Shown: piece by piece, positions 7,492-17,509 of the stretch
Layout of the letters: each line of letters opens with the position of its first letter
Position numbering within the stretch: position 1 is the stretch's first letter
Assembly (NCBI RefSeq): GCF_013372105.1
Contig: NZ_CP053825.1
Span: forward strand, 62,001-126,000
DNA length: 64,000 nucleotides
Direction of reading: 5' to 3'
Source of the DNA: Campylobacter armoricus
GTDB taxonomy: Bacteria; Campylobacterota; Campylobacteria; Campylobacterales; Campylobacteraceae
Position numbers and translations under genes: made by a program
The notes under the pieces: generated by a model
What the model was told of the DNA's origin: nothing
The model's database searches: none
Seen by the model: the letters and a program-made list of their open reading frames with translations, nothing else

Positions 7492-8703
7492 TGTGATTTT
7501 ATTTAACTTTCTTTTATTAATCAAACTTAGATAAGAAATCAAAGATAAAAACGAACAAGCACCCAAAATACTAGCTAAAAGTATAGGTGTATTAGCATTT
7601 AAAAGACTGACTAAAAATGCCATCACTCCAGCCATAGCAAATTGAGCTGCACCTAAAAGTGCTGAAGCACTACCTGCATTTTGCTTTGATCTTGCCATAG
7701 CTAAAGTGGTGGTATTTGGTAAGATAAAACCTAAACTTGCTATGATAAAACATAAAGGAATTTCAAAGGCCCAAAAACCTAGGTTAAAAGTTGCTCCTAA
7801 AATGAGTAAAAAGGTTAAAAAAGTAATCATTATAAGCGCTCTAGGTAAAACATAATAAGGCGAGAGTTTAAGAACTATCCTTGCGTTTATATTAGCACAT
7901 ATAACAAAACTTAAAGCATGTGCTCCAAAAAGAGCTGCGTATTGTTGTGGGCTAAGCTCAAAAACGCGTGTAAAAACAAAAGATGAGCCAGTTAAATAAG
8001 CAAAAAACCCTGCAAAGATTAAATTCCCGCAAAGCAAATATACGACAAAACGACGATCTTTTAGGATTTTTTTGTAACTTCTTGCAACTTCTTTGTGATT
8101 GAATTTTTTTCCTTGTGTATTGTGGTTGCTTTCTTTTAAAACAAAAACCACAAGCAAAAATAAAATAAAACCTAATATAAAAAGTGTTAAAAATATACTA
8201 CGCCAAGAAAAAAATTCAAGCAAAATTCCACCAAAAGTAGGCGAGAGCATAGGAGCTAGTGAAGTAAAAACCATCATCAAAGCATAAACCCCCGCAGCTT
8301 CTTTAAGCTCAAAAACATCATTTACTATAGCTCTTGCTACAACTACACCCACACAACCTCCCAAAGCTTCAAAAAAACGCAAAGCTATAAAAGCATGAAT
8401 GGAATCAACTAAAACACAAGCAATACTTGAAGAAATAAAAAGAAAAAGTCCTATATATAAAGGTTTTTTTCTTCCAAAGACATCACTTAATGGTCCATAA
8501 AAAAGCTGACCCAAAGAAAATGCTATAAAAAAACTTGCAAGAGAAAGTTGAGTATAAAAAGAATTAGTTTGAAAGCTTTTTTCTACTTCATTTAAAGCAG
8601 GTAAATACATATCAGTAGAAAGCGGTGCTATAGCAGATAAAAAGCCTAGTATGATAATGAGTTTTAATTTTTCAAAACCTTTGATTTGTGTGTATTTTTG
8701 CAT
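7462..8703 (-). CDS. MFS multidrug efflux transporter, Bcr/CflA family
   Basis: A 413-residue inner-membrane protein with twelve predicted membrane segments. The first loops show STDMYLPAL after helix 1 and the motif GPLSDVFGRKKPL between helices 2 and 3, characteristic of Bcr/CflA drug-proton antiporters (bicyclomycin, chloramphenicol). I choose the ATG at 8703 (MQKYTQIKG), preceded by AGGA, over an upstream ATG at 8757 that would add 18 residues without a ribosome-binding site. Its 3' end runs into small RNA copy B, whose hairpin probably also terminates this gene. Confidence 0.9.
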   Translation of the reverse strand: MQKYTQIKGFEKLKLIIILGFLSAIAPLSTDMYLPALNEVEKSFQTNSFYTQLSLASFFIAFSLGQLFYGPLSDVFGRKKPLYIGLFLFISSSIACVLVDSIHAFIALRFFEALGGCVGVVVARAIVNDVFELKEAAGVYALMMVFTSLAPMLSPTFGGILLEFFSWRSIFLTLFILGFILFLLVVFVLKESNHNTQGKKFNHKEVARSYKKILKDRRFVVYLLCGNLIFAGFFAYLTGSSFVFTRVFELSPQQYAALFGAHALSFVICANINARIVLKLSPYYVLPRALIMITFLTFLLILGATFNLGFWAFEIPLCFIIASLGFILPNTTTLAMARSKQNAGSASALLGAAQFAMAGVMAFLVSLLNANTPILLASILGACSFLSLISYLSLINKRKLNKITKKLSVISHA

Positions 8704-8822
8704 AAAATTTCCTAAAATATTTTTATCATTGTATAGCAAAAAGTCTAAAATAAACAATAATTTACATTTTTTAAAGGCAAATAAGATAAAATTAAACTAA
8801 AAAATATTTAAGGAAAAAAATT

Positions 8823-9098
8823 ATGAATATGCCTTTTAGTGATGATGAACTAATTGAGCCTGTGAAAGCAAGTTTAGCTAAAACTATGCATATTTTAGAA
8901 AAAGATGGCGGTGGGCTTGATTTTTTAGGGATTAAAAATGGTGTTGTTTATGTGAAATTAACTGGGGCTTGCCATGGTTGTCCTTCAAGTGGAACGACTC
9001 TGAAATATGGCTTAGAAAAACAGCTTAAAATCGATATACACCCAGATATAACCATAATAAATTTAGCAGGCGGAGAAAGCGAATTTGCAAAATTATAA
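8823..9098 (+). CDS. NifU-like Fe-S cluster protein (Nfu domain)
   Basis: This 91-residue protein is a stand-alone C-terminal NifU domain, which carries Fe-S clusters to client proteins. The key motif is CHGCPSS with the CxxC cluster ligands, followed by the helix TLKYGLEKQL. A strong AAGGA precedes the ATG. It overlaps the next gene by 14 bases and heads the nfu-9085-murE-ybaB-11194-ispA run, the same order as I recall in C. jejuni (Cj1639 onward). Confidence 0.92.
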   Translation: MNMPFSDDELIEPVKASLAKTMHILEKDGGGLDFLGIKNGVVYVKLTGACHGCPSSGTTLKYGLEKQLKIDIHPDITIINLAGGESEFAKL

Positions 9099-9624
9099 AA
9101 AAATAGCCATAGAGTGTTTTTATAACAAGGACTTTAAAAATGCTAAAATGTATTTTTCACTAGCATACCAAAAGCGTAAAAATAAAAGATTATTAACTTT
9201 TATAAATATTTGTGATTTAGCATTAAAAAGCCCTGAAGAAGCTTTTGTCTTTTTTGAATTTTTCTTGCAAAATTATAAAAATTCTAAAGTAGATAAAGAC
9301 TTAGAAAAATTAATCAATCTTAGTCAAAGTGTGAAATTTGATGAAGAAAGTGAAGATTTTGATGGTTTAAGTTATCAGGATTTTTTACTCAGTGAAGAAA
9401 AAGTTGGGTTTAAACAAGCTTTAGAAAATGTTATAATATCTAATAAACTTATTATAAATGATAAAGAAGATTTTGTGGATTTTTTGGAAAAACTTTTAGA
9501 GTATGGTTATAAAGATATGCTTGTAGCTTATATGGAAGATGTTTCAGCACATTTTTATTCTAATTATAGATTTATCAAACTTAGCGAGAAAATCAAGGAA
9601 TTAAAATATGATAGTAAAGATTGA
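9085..9624 (+). CDS. Hypothetical protein between nfu and murE
   Basis: The 179-residue product is soluble, acidic in its C-terminal half and mainly helical, without a signal peptide, membrane segment or recognisable catalytic motif. The N-terminal third ([20 protein letters not shown]) reads like a tetratricopeptide-type helical pair, which is only a suggestion. It overlaps nfu by 14 bases and murE by 17, so it is probably translated in step with both. A homologue appears to hold the same place in C. jejuni (Cj1640 from memory). Confidence 0.8.
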   Translation: MQNYKKIAIECFYNKDFKNAKMYFSLAYQKRKNKRLLTFINICDLALKSPEEAFVFFEFFLQNYKNSKVDKDLEKLINLSQSVKFDEESEDFDGLSYQDFLLSEEKVGFKQALENVIISNKLIINDKEDFVDFLEKLLEYGYKDMLVAYMEDVSAHFYSNYRFIKLSEKIKELKYDSKD

Positions 9625-10891
9625 AAATACTTTCATTTGCGATAATTCTAACGAATGTGAAAAAGGGTGTTTTTTTCTAAAAACTTCTCAAAATGAAAAA
9701 TTTCTTAATCAAGCTTTGGAAAAAAAGGCAAAAATTATAAGTATAGACGAGTGTAAGAAATTTTTAAATATAGATGAAAATATTAAAATCATAGGCATTA
9801 CTGGAACAAATGGTAAAACTACTACAGCAGGAGCGATTTATTCTATCTTGCTTGATTTAGGTTTTAAATGTGCTTTGATGGGAACTAGGGGTAGTTTTAT
9901 AAATGATAAAAATATCACTCCAAAAGGCTTAACCACTGCACCTATTTTACAAACTTTAGAACTTTTATCTTTAGCAAGTAAGGAAAAATGTGAATTTTTG
10001 ATTATGGAAGTAAGCTCGCATGCTTTAGTCCAAAATCGCATAGAAGGGCTTGAGTTTAAGGCTAAAATTTTTACTAATATCACTCAAGATCATTTAGATT
10101 TTCATAAGGATTTTCAAAACTATCAAGCAGCAAAAGAAAGCTTTTTTACTGATGAGTGTATGAAATTTATCAATAAAGATGCAAAAGCTATAAAATTTAA
10201 TGTAAAAGGTGCTTTTACTTATGGAGTGGAAAATCCAAGCTATTATCATATAAAAGCTTATGCTTTAAAAAATGGCATAGAAGCTGTGGTAAATTTTGGC
10301 AAAGAAAGCTTTATGATAGATTCTTCTTTAGTAGGGCTTTTTAATCTTTATAATCTTTTAGCTGCAAGTGCTTGCGTGAATGAGCTTGTTAAGCCGAATT
10401 TAAAAGAACTTGAAAGAGCTATTAGTAATTTTGGTGGCATAGAAGGTAGAATGCAAATAGTTGCAAAAGATGTGATTGTGGATTTTGCTCATACACCAGA
10501 TGGTATAGAAAAGGTTTTAGACGCTTTGAAATACCGTGATTTGATTGTAGTTTTTGGAGCAGGGGGAAATAGGGATAAAACCAAGCGTCCATTAATGGCA
10601 AAAATTGCTAAGCATTATGCTAAAAAACTTATTATCACAAGTGATAATCCGCGTTTTGAAGAACCTATGGATATTATAAATGATATTTTAAGTGGTATAG
10701 AAAAAGATGAAAATGTTTTCGTAGAATGTGATAGAAAAGAAGCTATAAAAAAAGCTTTAGAGTTTAAAAATAAAGATGAATTTGTCGTAATTTTAGGAAA
10801 AGGTGATGAAACTTATCAAGAAATTAAAGGAGTAAAATATCCTTTTAATGATAAAGAAGTAGTATTAGAGATATTAAAAGAAGGAAAATAA
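9608..10891 (+). CDS. murE: UDP-MurNAc-tripeptide synthetase MurE (meso-diaminopimelate adding)
   Basis: MurE adds the third stem-peptide residue to UDP-MurNAc-L-Ala-D-Glu in peptidoglycan synthesis. The ATP loop [10 protein letters not shown] lies near residue 58, the Mur ligase motif EVSSHAL in the middle, and DNPR in the C-terminal domain, the motif that selects meso-diaminopimelate over lysine. At 427 residues it is shorter than the E. coli enzyme (495) through a reduced N-terminal domain, as is usual in Campylobacter. The stop is directly followed by the ybaB ATG. Confidence 0.95.
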   Translation: MIVKIENTFICDNSNECEKGCFFLKTSQNEKFLNQALEKKAKIISIDECKKFLNIDENIKIIGITGTNGKTTTAGAIYSILLDLGFKCALMGTRGSFINDKNITPKGLTTAPILQTLELLSLASKEKCEFLIMEVSSHALVQNRIEGLEFKAKIFTNITQDHLDFHKDFQNYQAAKESFFTDECMKFINKDAKAIKFNVKGAFTYGVENPSYYHIKAYALKNGIEAVVNFGKESFMIDSSLVGLFNLYNLLAASACVNELVKPNLKELERAISNFGGIEGRMQIVAKDVIVDFAHTPDGIEKVLDALKYRDLIVVFGAGGNRDKTKRPLMAKIAKHYAKKLIITSDNPRFEEPMDIINDILSGIEKDENVFVECDRKEAIKKALEFKNKDEFVVILGKGDETYQEIKGVKYPFNDKEVVLEILKEGK

Positions 10892-11197
10892 ATGTTTGAA
10901 AATATGGATTTTTCTAAAATGGGTGAGCTTTTAACAAAAGCTCAAGAAAAAGCAAATGAATTAGAGCAAGAAGCTTTAAAAAAAGAATTTAGTGCAAAAA
11001 GTGGCGGTGGCTTAGTAAAAGTTAGTGCTAATGGAAAAGGCGAAATTATCGATATAAATATTGATGATTCTTTGTTAGAAGATAAAGAATCTATGCAAAT
11101 TTTACTAATTGCTGCGATTAATGATGTGCTTAAAATGGTAGAGCAAAATAAAAAATCAATGGCTAGTAATTTATTTAGCGGAATGGGAATGATATGA
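10892..11197 (+). CDS. YbaB/EbfC family nucleoid-associated protein
   Basis: A 101-residue DNA-binding protein of the YbaB/EbfC family, which forms tweezer-shaped dimers on DNA. An N-terminal helix (LLTKAQEKANELEQE) is followed by the family strand pattern GGGLVKVSANGKGEI and a C-terminal helix ending in Gly/Met-rich residues. It starts immediately after the murE stop and overlaps the next gene by 4 bases (ATGA), so the run is one transcription unit. Confidence 0.9.
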   Translation: MFENMDFSKMGELLTKAQEKANELEQEALKKEFSAKSGGGLVKVSANGKGEIIDINIDDSLLEDKESMQILLIAAINDVLKMVEQNKKSMASNLFSGMGMI

Positions 11198-12273
11198 GAA
11201 TTTTACTTTGTATGATGGCAATAGCAGGAGCATTATTTGCAATTCCAAGACCAACTTTTAATGATTTTTTAGGTTGTTATGAAAAAAATAAGGCTAGTAT
11301 GCTAATTTATGAGGGTTTGCCTGCTTTTGCATTAAATGAAAATACTTTAGCGGTAGTAAAAACTAAAAATGCAAAATTAAATAGCTATACAAAATATGAT
11401 CCGTTTTTAAATTTGTATTTAGTAAAAACAGATTTTAGTTTAATCCCTGCTCCTATGGGAGATGAAGAAGAGCTAACACGCAATAGCTGGGTGGGAATTT
11501 TGGATAATAACCAAAGCTATATAGGGCATTTAAAATACTTTGGACAAAGCTTAACAGAGCGAGATCAGCTTGATTTTGCTTCTAAAATCGGAGAGCTTAA
11601 TTCACCATGTTGTAAAATGCTTGGTATAACTTTAGAAGATGGTAAGCTTATAGGAAATCGTTATTTAAAACACTTTGCAAAATATCCTGATGTTTATTGG
11701 GGTGATATAGGTGTAGATTTTGATATGCGTGATGGTAAAATTTATGTAAAAAATGTGCGTAAAAACGGACAATTTTTGCTTAATGATGAGCTTGTGAGTG
11801 TAGATGGACAAGTTTATGATGATATAAGAAAATTAAATGAGAAAATTTTATTTGCTGATCGCGGTGCAACTTTATATTTTAATATGCTAAGAGACAATAA
11901 AGATATAAATATTTCTACAGCAGTTTTTGATAAAGATTTGGGTATATTTGCTAAGCCTAAAAAAGTAGTTCAAGCTAAACCAACTTCTTTTTATAGCAAT
12001 CTAGGATTACGCGTAGATACGAAAATGAATGTTACGGAAGTTACTTCAAATTCTAAAGCGCAAATGGCTGGATTTATGAAAGGTGATAAGATTTTAAGAA
12101 TCAATAATCAAAAAATCAATAATTTTAATGAGCTTCAGGCTGTATTAGCTCAAGCTAATACTTTTGATGTTTTAGTTTCAAGACAAGCAAGTAATATACC
12201 TTCGGCTAAAAATAATGATTTTGAGCATTTTAATAAAGGGTATTTTGACTTTTTCATAAGGCTTAATAAGTGA
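11194..12273 (+). CDS. Periplasmic PDZ-domain protein
   Basis: The 359-residue product has an N-terminal signal peptide (hydrophobic residues 2-18, cut near ALFA). The central part is not recognised. Residues about 270-340 form a PDZ domain: NLGLRVD, then VTEVTSNSKAQMAGFMKGDKI as the carboxylate-binding region with the INNQKINNFNELQ turn. No protease triad is visible, so it may be an adaptor. An equivalent gene stands between ybaB and ispA in C. jejuni (Cj1643 from memory). It overlaps ispA by 4 bases. Confidence 0.85.
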   Translation: MRILLCMMAIAGALFAIPRPTFNDFLGCYEKNKASMLIYEGLPAFALNENTLAVVKTKNAKLNSYTKYDPFLNLYLVKTDFSLIPAPMGDEEELTRNSWVGILDNNQSYIGHLKYFGQSLTERDQLDFASKIGELNSPCCKMLGITLEDGKLIGNRYLKHFAKYPDVYWGDIGVDFDMRDGKIYVKNVRKNGQFLLNDELVSVDGQVYDDIRKLNEKILFADRGATLYFNMLRDNKDINISTAVFDKDLGIFAKPKKVVQAKPTSFYSNLGLRVDTKMNVTEVTSNSKAQMAGFMKGDKILRINNQKINNFNELQAVLAQANTFDVLVSRQASNIPSAKNNDFEHFNKGYFDFFIRLNK

Positions 12274-13112
12274 TTTTAGAAAAATTTAAACAACATTTAA
12301 AGCAAAATTTCCCTAAGATACAAAGCTTTCATCCTTTTTTTAATGAGGCTTTAAAGTGGATGCTAGAAGCTGGCGGGAAACATTTTAGAGCACAACTTCT
12401 TTTAGGTATAGTCAATGCTAAAAATCCTGCTTTATTTAATCAAGCTTTAAATGTTGCATTAGCTTTAGAATTTATTCATACTTATTCTTTAATACATGAT
12501 GATTTACCTGCTATGGATAATGCTTCTTTGCGCAGAGGAAAGCAAACTTTGCATAAAAAATACGATGAGACTACAGCTATTTTGGTAGGAGATGCTCTAA
12601 ACACGCAAGCTTTTTTGCTACTTTCAAAACTTGATTTAAAAGAAAATGTTAGATTAAAACTCATAGAAACCTTAGCTTTTAATGCAGGACTTAATGGTAT
12701 GATTATCGGTCAAGCTATTGATTGTTATTTTGAAGATAAACCATTAAATTTAGAACAAGTTGAGTTTTTGCATATACATAAAACCGCAAGATTAATAGCA
12801 GCTAGTTTAAAAATGGGTTGTGAAATTTGTGAGTTAAGCCAAGAAGATAGTGAAAAAATATACCAAATAGGATTAAAGTTAGGACTTATTTTTCAAATAA
12901 ATGATGATATTATTGATGCGACTTTAGACACAAAAGAAGCAGGCAAGCCAACCCATAATGATTTGCATAAAAATTCTTTTGTGAATTTGCTTGGCTTAGA
13001 AGAGGCTATAAATTCAAAAAACCGCTTAAAAGCTGAGTGTGAGCAAAATTTGACTAGTGTAGATGAGGCGGTTGCAAAAACGATAAATGATTTAATAAGG
13101 CAATATCTTTAA
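12270..13112 (+). CDS. ispA: Polyprenyl (farnesyl/geranylgeranyl-type) diphosphate synthase IspA
   Basis: IspA condenses IPP with allylic diphosphates to make C15-type precursors for quinone and undecaprenyl lipids. The 280-residue all-helical protein has the first Asp-rich motif DDLPAMD followed by RRGKQTLHK, and the second motif NDDIID. The start is a GTG at 12270 that overlaps the TGA of the PDZ gene (GTGA); there is no ATG nearby, so coupling by termination-reinitiation is likely. Confidence 0.94.
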   Translation: MILEKFKQHLKQNFPKIQSFHPFFNEALKWMLEAGGKHFRAQLLLGIVNAKNPALFNQALNVALALEFIHTYSLIHDDLPAMDNASLRRGKQTLHKKYDETTAILVGDALNTQAFLLLSKLDLKENVRLKLIETLAFNAGLNGMIIGQAIDCYFEDKPLNLEQVEFLHIHKTARLIAASLKMGCEICELSQEDSEKIYQIGLKLGLIFQINDDIIDATLDTKEAGKPTHNDLHKNSFVNLLGLEEAINSKNRLKAECEQNLTSVDEAVAKTINDLIRQYL

Positions 13113-13120
13113 GGGAATAA

Positions 13121-13771
13121 ATGAATAAGCAAGATATAGAAGATTTAAAATTTAAAGACAAAATAAGAGAAAAAAAGCACACACTTTTTTATAGTCTTTT
13201 ATTTTGGTGTATTGCTTTTGGATGGGGGATATATTTTTTCGAAAATCCTATGAATAGCAAGTATCCTTTTATCCCTTCTGTTTATCCGTATTATTCTCTT
13301 TATGTTTTTGCTATTTGCTATATTATTTTTGCTATTTTTTGGATAAAAATTCTTTATGATTTTAGCTTAAAAGTAGAATATTTTATTTGGTTTTTGGTTA
13401 TTACTTTTTTGTGGGGCATACTGCAAAATGATATTTTATACATACGCATGGTAGATTATGATAAACATAGAGTTATCCTAAGTATTCTTAAAATGATTTT
13501 ATTATTTTTTATGAGTGCAAGTTTTTGTTTATGGATAAGATATTTAGTGAAAATTAGCGAAAAGAAGTTTTTAAAATGTGTGCTTATAAGCTCTGCTGTA
13601 TTGGCAATAATTGCATTTTTGTGTCTGTTTTATTTTAATAAAATTCCAACACTCTTATATCCATTAAGCTCAGGAATGGCTCATATGGTTTTATTTTATA
13701 GCTTGGCTTTATTGGTTCTTGCAATCGCTTTGGCAAATTTTGATTTTGTAAATATTATAAAAAGGAAAAAA
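13121..13771 (+). CDS. Membrane protein domain fused in frame to transketolase
   Basis: 217 codons start at an ATG preceded by AAGGG. They encode about six membrane segments (near residues 23-41, 58-80, 86-104, 116-139, 150-171, 176-205) after a charged N-terminus. No known family is recognised. The frame has no stop: it runs through KRKKMDKK directly into tkt, predicting an 855-residue protein. A ribosome-binding site just before the tkt ATG suggests that separate transketolase is also made. I recall ispA next to tkt in C. jejuni, with nothing between, so this gene appears to be an insertion. Either its stop was lost or the fusion is real. Confidence 0.7.
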
Positions 13772-15688
13772 ATGGATAAAAAAATTCTACAAAAACAAGC
13801 AAACACTATAAGATTTTTATGTGCTGATATGATACAAAAGGCAAATAGTGGCCATCCGGGTGCTCCTATGGGTTTAGCTGATATTATGAGTGTATTAAGC
13901 ACTCATTTAGTGCATAATCCAAAAGACCCAACTTGGTTAAATCGCGATAGATTAGTCTTTTCAGGGGGTCATGCTAGTGCTTTGCTTTATAGTTTTTTGC
14001 ATTTAAGCGGTTATGATGTAAGTTTAGAAGATTTAAAAAATTTCCGTCAATTACACTCTAAAACCCCAGGTCATCCAGAAATTTTTACTCCAGGTGTTGA
14101 AATAGCTACAGGGCCTTTAGGACAAGGTATTGCAAATGCGGTTGGTTTTGCTATGGCTGCTAAAAAAGCAAGTTTGCTTTTGGGTGAGGATATTATCAAT
14201 CATAAGGTATATTGTTTATGTGGTGATGGGGATTTGCAAGAAGGAATTTCTTATGAGGCTTGTTCTTTAGCAGGACTTCATAAGCTTGATAATTTAATCA
14301 TCATTTATGATAGTAATAATATTTCTATTGAAGGTGATGTAAGCATTGCTTTTGATGAAAATATTAAAGAGCGTTTTAGAGCGCAAAATTTTGAAGTGCT
14401 TGAGATAGATGGGCATGATTTTGAACAAATTGATTTGGCGCTTAAAACAGCTAAAGAAAGCAAAAAGCCTTGTTTGATTATAGCTCATACTACGATAGCT
14501 AAAGGAGCTTTAGAGCTTGAGGGAAGTCATCATTCTCACGGAGCACCTTTGGGTGAAGAGCTTATCAAGAAAGCAAAAGAAGCTTTGGGCTTTGATCCAC
14601 AAAAAACTTTTGAAATTGCTGAAGAAGTTAAAATTCGCTTTAGTGGAGCGATAGAACTTGGAGATTTAGCACAAGCTAAATGGCAAGATAAGGTAAATAA
14701 GCTTGATTTAGAAAAACAAGCTTTATTAAAAGAGCTTTTAGAGCCTGATTTTACCAAAATAGAATTTCCTGATTTTAAAGGTAAAGATTTAGCTACTAGA
14801 GATAGCAATGGTATGATTTTAAATGCTATAGCTAAGGCTTTACCAGGATTTTTAGGTGGAAGTGCGGATTTAGGTCCATCAAATAAAACAGAGCTTAAAG
14901 ATATGGGTGATTTTCCAAATGGAAAAAATATCCATTATGGTATAAGAGAGCATGCAATGGCTGCTATATCAAACGCTTTTGCAAGATATGGTTTATTTTT
15001 GCCATTTTGTGCTACATTTTTTATATTTAGCGAGTATTTAAAACCTGCTGCAAGAATAGCAGCTTTGATGAAAATCAAACACTTTTTTATCTTTACTCAT
15101 GATAGTATAGGTGTAGGTGAAGATGGTCCGACCCATCAACCTATAGAGCAACTTAGCACTTTTAGAGCTATGCCAAATTCATTGACATTTAGAGTAGCTG
15201 ATGGAGTTGAAAATGTAAAAGCATGGCAAATAGCTTTAAAAACTTCTATGCCAAGTGTTTTTGTTTTATCACGCCAAAAACTTAGTGCTTTAAGTGAGCC
15301 AGTTTTTGGAGATGTTGAAAATGGAGCATATTTACTAGAAGAAAATGCAAATGCAAAATTCACACTTTTAGCAAGCGGTAGTGAAGTAGCATTATGCTTA
15401 AAAACAGCAAAAATTTTAAAAGAAAAAGACGTGAGTGTTAATGTAGTTTCTATGCCTTGTTATGAATTGTTTATCAAACAAGAAAAGGCTTATAAAGATA
15501 GAATTTTACAAGGTAAGGTTATAGGCGTAGAAGCTGCAAATTCAAATGAGCTTTATAGATTTTGTGATGAGCTTTATGGTATAGAGAGTTTTGGGGAAAG
15601 TGGTAAAGATAAAGATGTATTTGAGCATTTTGGATTTAGTGAAGAAAAATTAAGCTCATATGTTTTAAGTTTATGTAATGAAAAATAA
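13772..15688 (+). CDS. tkt: Transketolase
   Basis: Transketolase moves two-carbon units between sugar phosphates in the non-oxidative pentose phosphate pathway, using thiamine diphosphate. The 638-residue product has SGHPGAPMG in the N-terminal domain, the cofactor motif GDGDLQEG, the central GIREHAM segment, and THDSIGVGEDGPTHQP. The ATG at 13772 with AAAAGGA upstream matches the usual N-terminus (KQANTIRFLCADM follows). The coding frame is continuous with the membrane domain upstream. The 3' end overlaps iamB by 11 bases. Confidence 0.94.
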   Translation: MDKKILQKQANTIRFLCADMIQKANSGHPGAPMGLADIMSVLSTHLVHNPKDPTWLNRDRLVFSGGHASALLYSFLHLSGYDVSLEDLKNFRQLHSKTPGHPEIFTPGVEIATGPLGQGIANAVGFAMAAKKASLLLGEDIINHKVYCLCGDGDLQEGISYEACSLAGLHKLDNLIIIYDSNNISIEGDVSIAFDENIKERFRAQNFEVLEIDGHDFEQIDLALKTAKESKKPCLIIAHTTIAKGALELEGSHHSHGAPLGEELIKKAKEALGFDPQKTFEIAEEVKIRFSGAIELGDLAQAKWQDKVNKLDLEKQALLKELLEPDFTKIEFPDFKGKDLATRDSNGMILNAIAKALPGFLGGSADLGPSNKTELKDMGDFPNGKNIHYGIREHAMAAISNAFARYGLFLPFCATFFIFSEYLKPAARIAALMKIKHFFIFTHDSIGVGEDGPTHQPIEQLSTFRAMPNSLTFRVADGVENVKAWQIALKTSMPSVFVLSRQKLSALSEPVFGDVENGAYLLEENANAKFTLLASGSEVALCLKTAKILKEKDVSVNVVSMPCYELFIKQEKAYKDRILQGKVIGVEAANSNELYRFCDELYGIESFGESGKDKDVFEHFGFSEEKLSSYVLSLCNEK

Positions 15689-16790
15689 AATCATCAAAGA
15701 TGTTAAAAATCAAGAATGCATTTTTAGCGTCTTTGGTATATGGGATAAAACTAGCGTAGGAAAATTTGAAAAATTAGATTTTCCTACTCAAAAAAATATT
15801 ATTTTTGATTTTGCAAATTTAGATTTCATAGATACTGCAGGGATTAGGTATTTTTTAGCTTTAGAAAATGAACTTCAGCAAAAAGATTATAAATTTAGCA
15901 GGATAAATCTTAAAAGCGAGCATGCTAAGCTTTTTGAACTTTGTCAAAAACATTATAAAGCTTATAGTTATACTCAAGAACATAAAAATAATTTAAAAGA
16001 TTTTTTTGAAAATTTAGGCAAGAAAGTTGTAATTTCTTTTACACTTTTAGTGCAGTTTTTAAATTTCATAGGGCTTATTGTTTATACTTGTTTTAAAACA
16101 CTTTTAAATCCTAAAAAACTTCGCTTTAGGGCATTTTTATACCATGTAGAAAATAGTGCTATTAATGCTTTGCCTATTATTATGCTTACTTCTTTGTTAG
16201 TAGGTGTGGTGCTTGCTTATCAAGCTGCTTATCAACTTGCACAATTTGGAGCTAATATTTATATAGTGGATTTAATGGGGATTTCTGCTACTAGAGAACT
16301 TGCGCCATTAATTAGTGCTATTGTTATTGCAGGTAGAAGTGCGAGTTCATATACAGCTCAAATTGGAGTGATGAAACTTACTGATGAAATAGATGCAATG
16401 AAAACTATGGGGTTTAAAGAAAGTGAATTTATCATTTTACCTAGAGTTTTAGCCTTGACTTTTGCTATGCCTTTAGTAGTTATAATAGCTGATATTTTGA
16501 GTGTTTTGGGTGGAATTATAGTTGCTTGGGTGAGTTTAGAAATTAATATGAGTGAATTTATGAGTCGATTTAAAGAAGCTGTGGAGTTAAAACATATCAT
16601 TATAGGTCTTGTAAAAGCACCTATTTTTGGATTTTTGATAGCTTCTATTGCTTGTTTTAGAGGATTTTTCGTGCAAAAAACAACAGAAAGTATAGGTATT
16701 TATACGACAAAAAGTGTGGTAAATGCTATCTTTTGGGTGATAGCTTTTGATGCGATTTTTTCAGTATTTTTAACAAAGGCTGGATTTTGA
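15678..16790 (+). CDS. iamB: ABC transporter permease, MlaE/IamB type
   Basis: A 370-residue inner-membrane permease of the MlaE family, which handles phospholipid exchange with the outer membrane. Residues about 1-100 form a STAS-like domain (IIFDFANLDFIDTAG), fused here rather than separate as in E. coli MlaB. The rest has five or six membrane helices with the MlaE core (GVVLAYQAAYQLAQFGA, ISATRELAPL, GRSASSYTAQIG). Known in C. jejuni as iamB (Cj1646). It is followed by the ATPase, MCE protein and lipoprotein, all overlapping. Confidence 0.9.
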   Translation: MKNKIIKDVKNQECIFSVFGIWDKTSVGKFEKLDFPTQKNIIFDFANLDFIDTAGIRYFLALENELQQKDYKFSRINLKSEHAKLFELCQKHYKAYSYTQEHKNNLKDFFENLGKKVVISFTLLVQFLNFIGLIVYTCFKTLLNPKKLRFRAFLYHVENSAINALPIIMLTSLLVGVVLAYQAAYQLAQFGANIYIVDLMGISATRELAPLISAIVIAGRSASSYTAQIGVMKLTDEIDAMKTMGFKESEFIILPRVLALTFAMPLVVIIADILSVLGGIIVAWVSLEINMSEFMSRFKEAVELKHIIIGLVKAPIFGFLIASIACFRGFFVQKTTESIGIYTTKSVVNAIFWVIAFDAIFSVFLTKAGF

Positions 16791-17509
16791 TCATAAAAGC
16801 AAAAAATATTAGCACTTATTTTGGAAGTAAATGTGTCCATGAAGATATTAGCTTTGAAATTGAAAACAATGAAATATTTGGTATTTTAGGTGGTAGCGGT
16901 AGCGGTAAATCTGTGCTTTTAAGACAAATGCTAATGCTTGAGCATTTTGACAATGGCGAGTATGAAATTTTAGGTAAAAAATTAAAAAATATTAGCGATG
17001 AAGATGCTTTGTTTTTACAAAAACAATGGGGAGTTGTTTTTCAATATGGAGCATTGTTTAGTTTTTTTAATATACTTGAAAATATCAGCATACCTTTGGT
17101 TGAATATACAAAGCTTAGTAAAAACGATATTAAAGAAATAGCGATGATGAAGCTTAAAATGGTAGGACTTGATGAGAGTGTGGCAAAGCTTTACCCTAGT
17201 GAGTTGAGTGGGGGTATGAAAAAAAGAGTGGCTATAGCTAGAGCTTTAGCACTTGATAGCAAATTGCTTTTTTTAGATGAACCAACTTCAGGTCTTGATC
17301 CTTATAGTTCAAGAGAATTTGATGAGTTGCTTTTGAGTTTAAAACAAAGTTTTAAATTATGTGTGATTTTAATTACTCATGATAAAGAAAGTATGAAAAA
17401 TGTTTTAGATAGATTTTTGATAATAGAAAATAAAAAAGTTGGGTTTTTAGGAAATATTAATAGTTTAAAAATTCAAAATGAAAGATTATATGAAAGGTTT
17501 ATGCAATAA
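16787..17509 (+). CDS. iamA: ABC transporter ATP-binding protein, MlaF/IamA type
   Basis: The 240-residue ATPase powers the MlaE-type permease. Walker A is GGSGSGKS, the signature LSGGMKKR, Walker B LLFLDEPTSGLD, and the switch His lies in ILITHD. The start is a TTG at 16787 overlapping the TGA of iamB, with AAAGG about 8 bases upstream; no ATG fits better. In C. jejuni iamA was described as an invasion-associated marker, but biochemically it belongs with lipid transport. Confidence 0.92.
   Translation: MIIKAKNISTYFGSKCVHEDISFEIENNEIFGILGGSGSGKSVLLRQMLMLEHFDNGEYEILGKKLKNISDEDALFLQKQWGVVFQYGALFSFFNILENISIPLVEYTKLSKNDIKEIAMMKLKMVGLDESVAKLYPSELSGGMKKRVAIARALALDSKLLFLDEPTSGLDPYSSREFDELLLSLKQSFKLCVILITHDKESMKNVLDRFLIIENKKVGFLGNINSLKIQNERLYERFMQ

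Noticed and set aside
8704-8757. N-terminal extension of the MFS protein by 18 residues
   Set aside because: The upstream ATG has no ribosome-binding site and the extension is not typical for Bcr/CflA.
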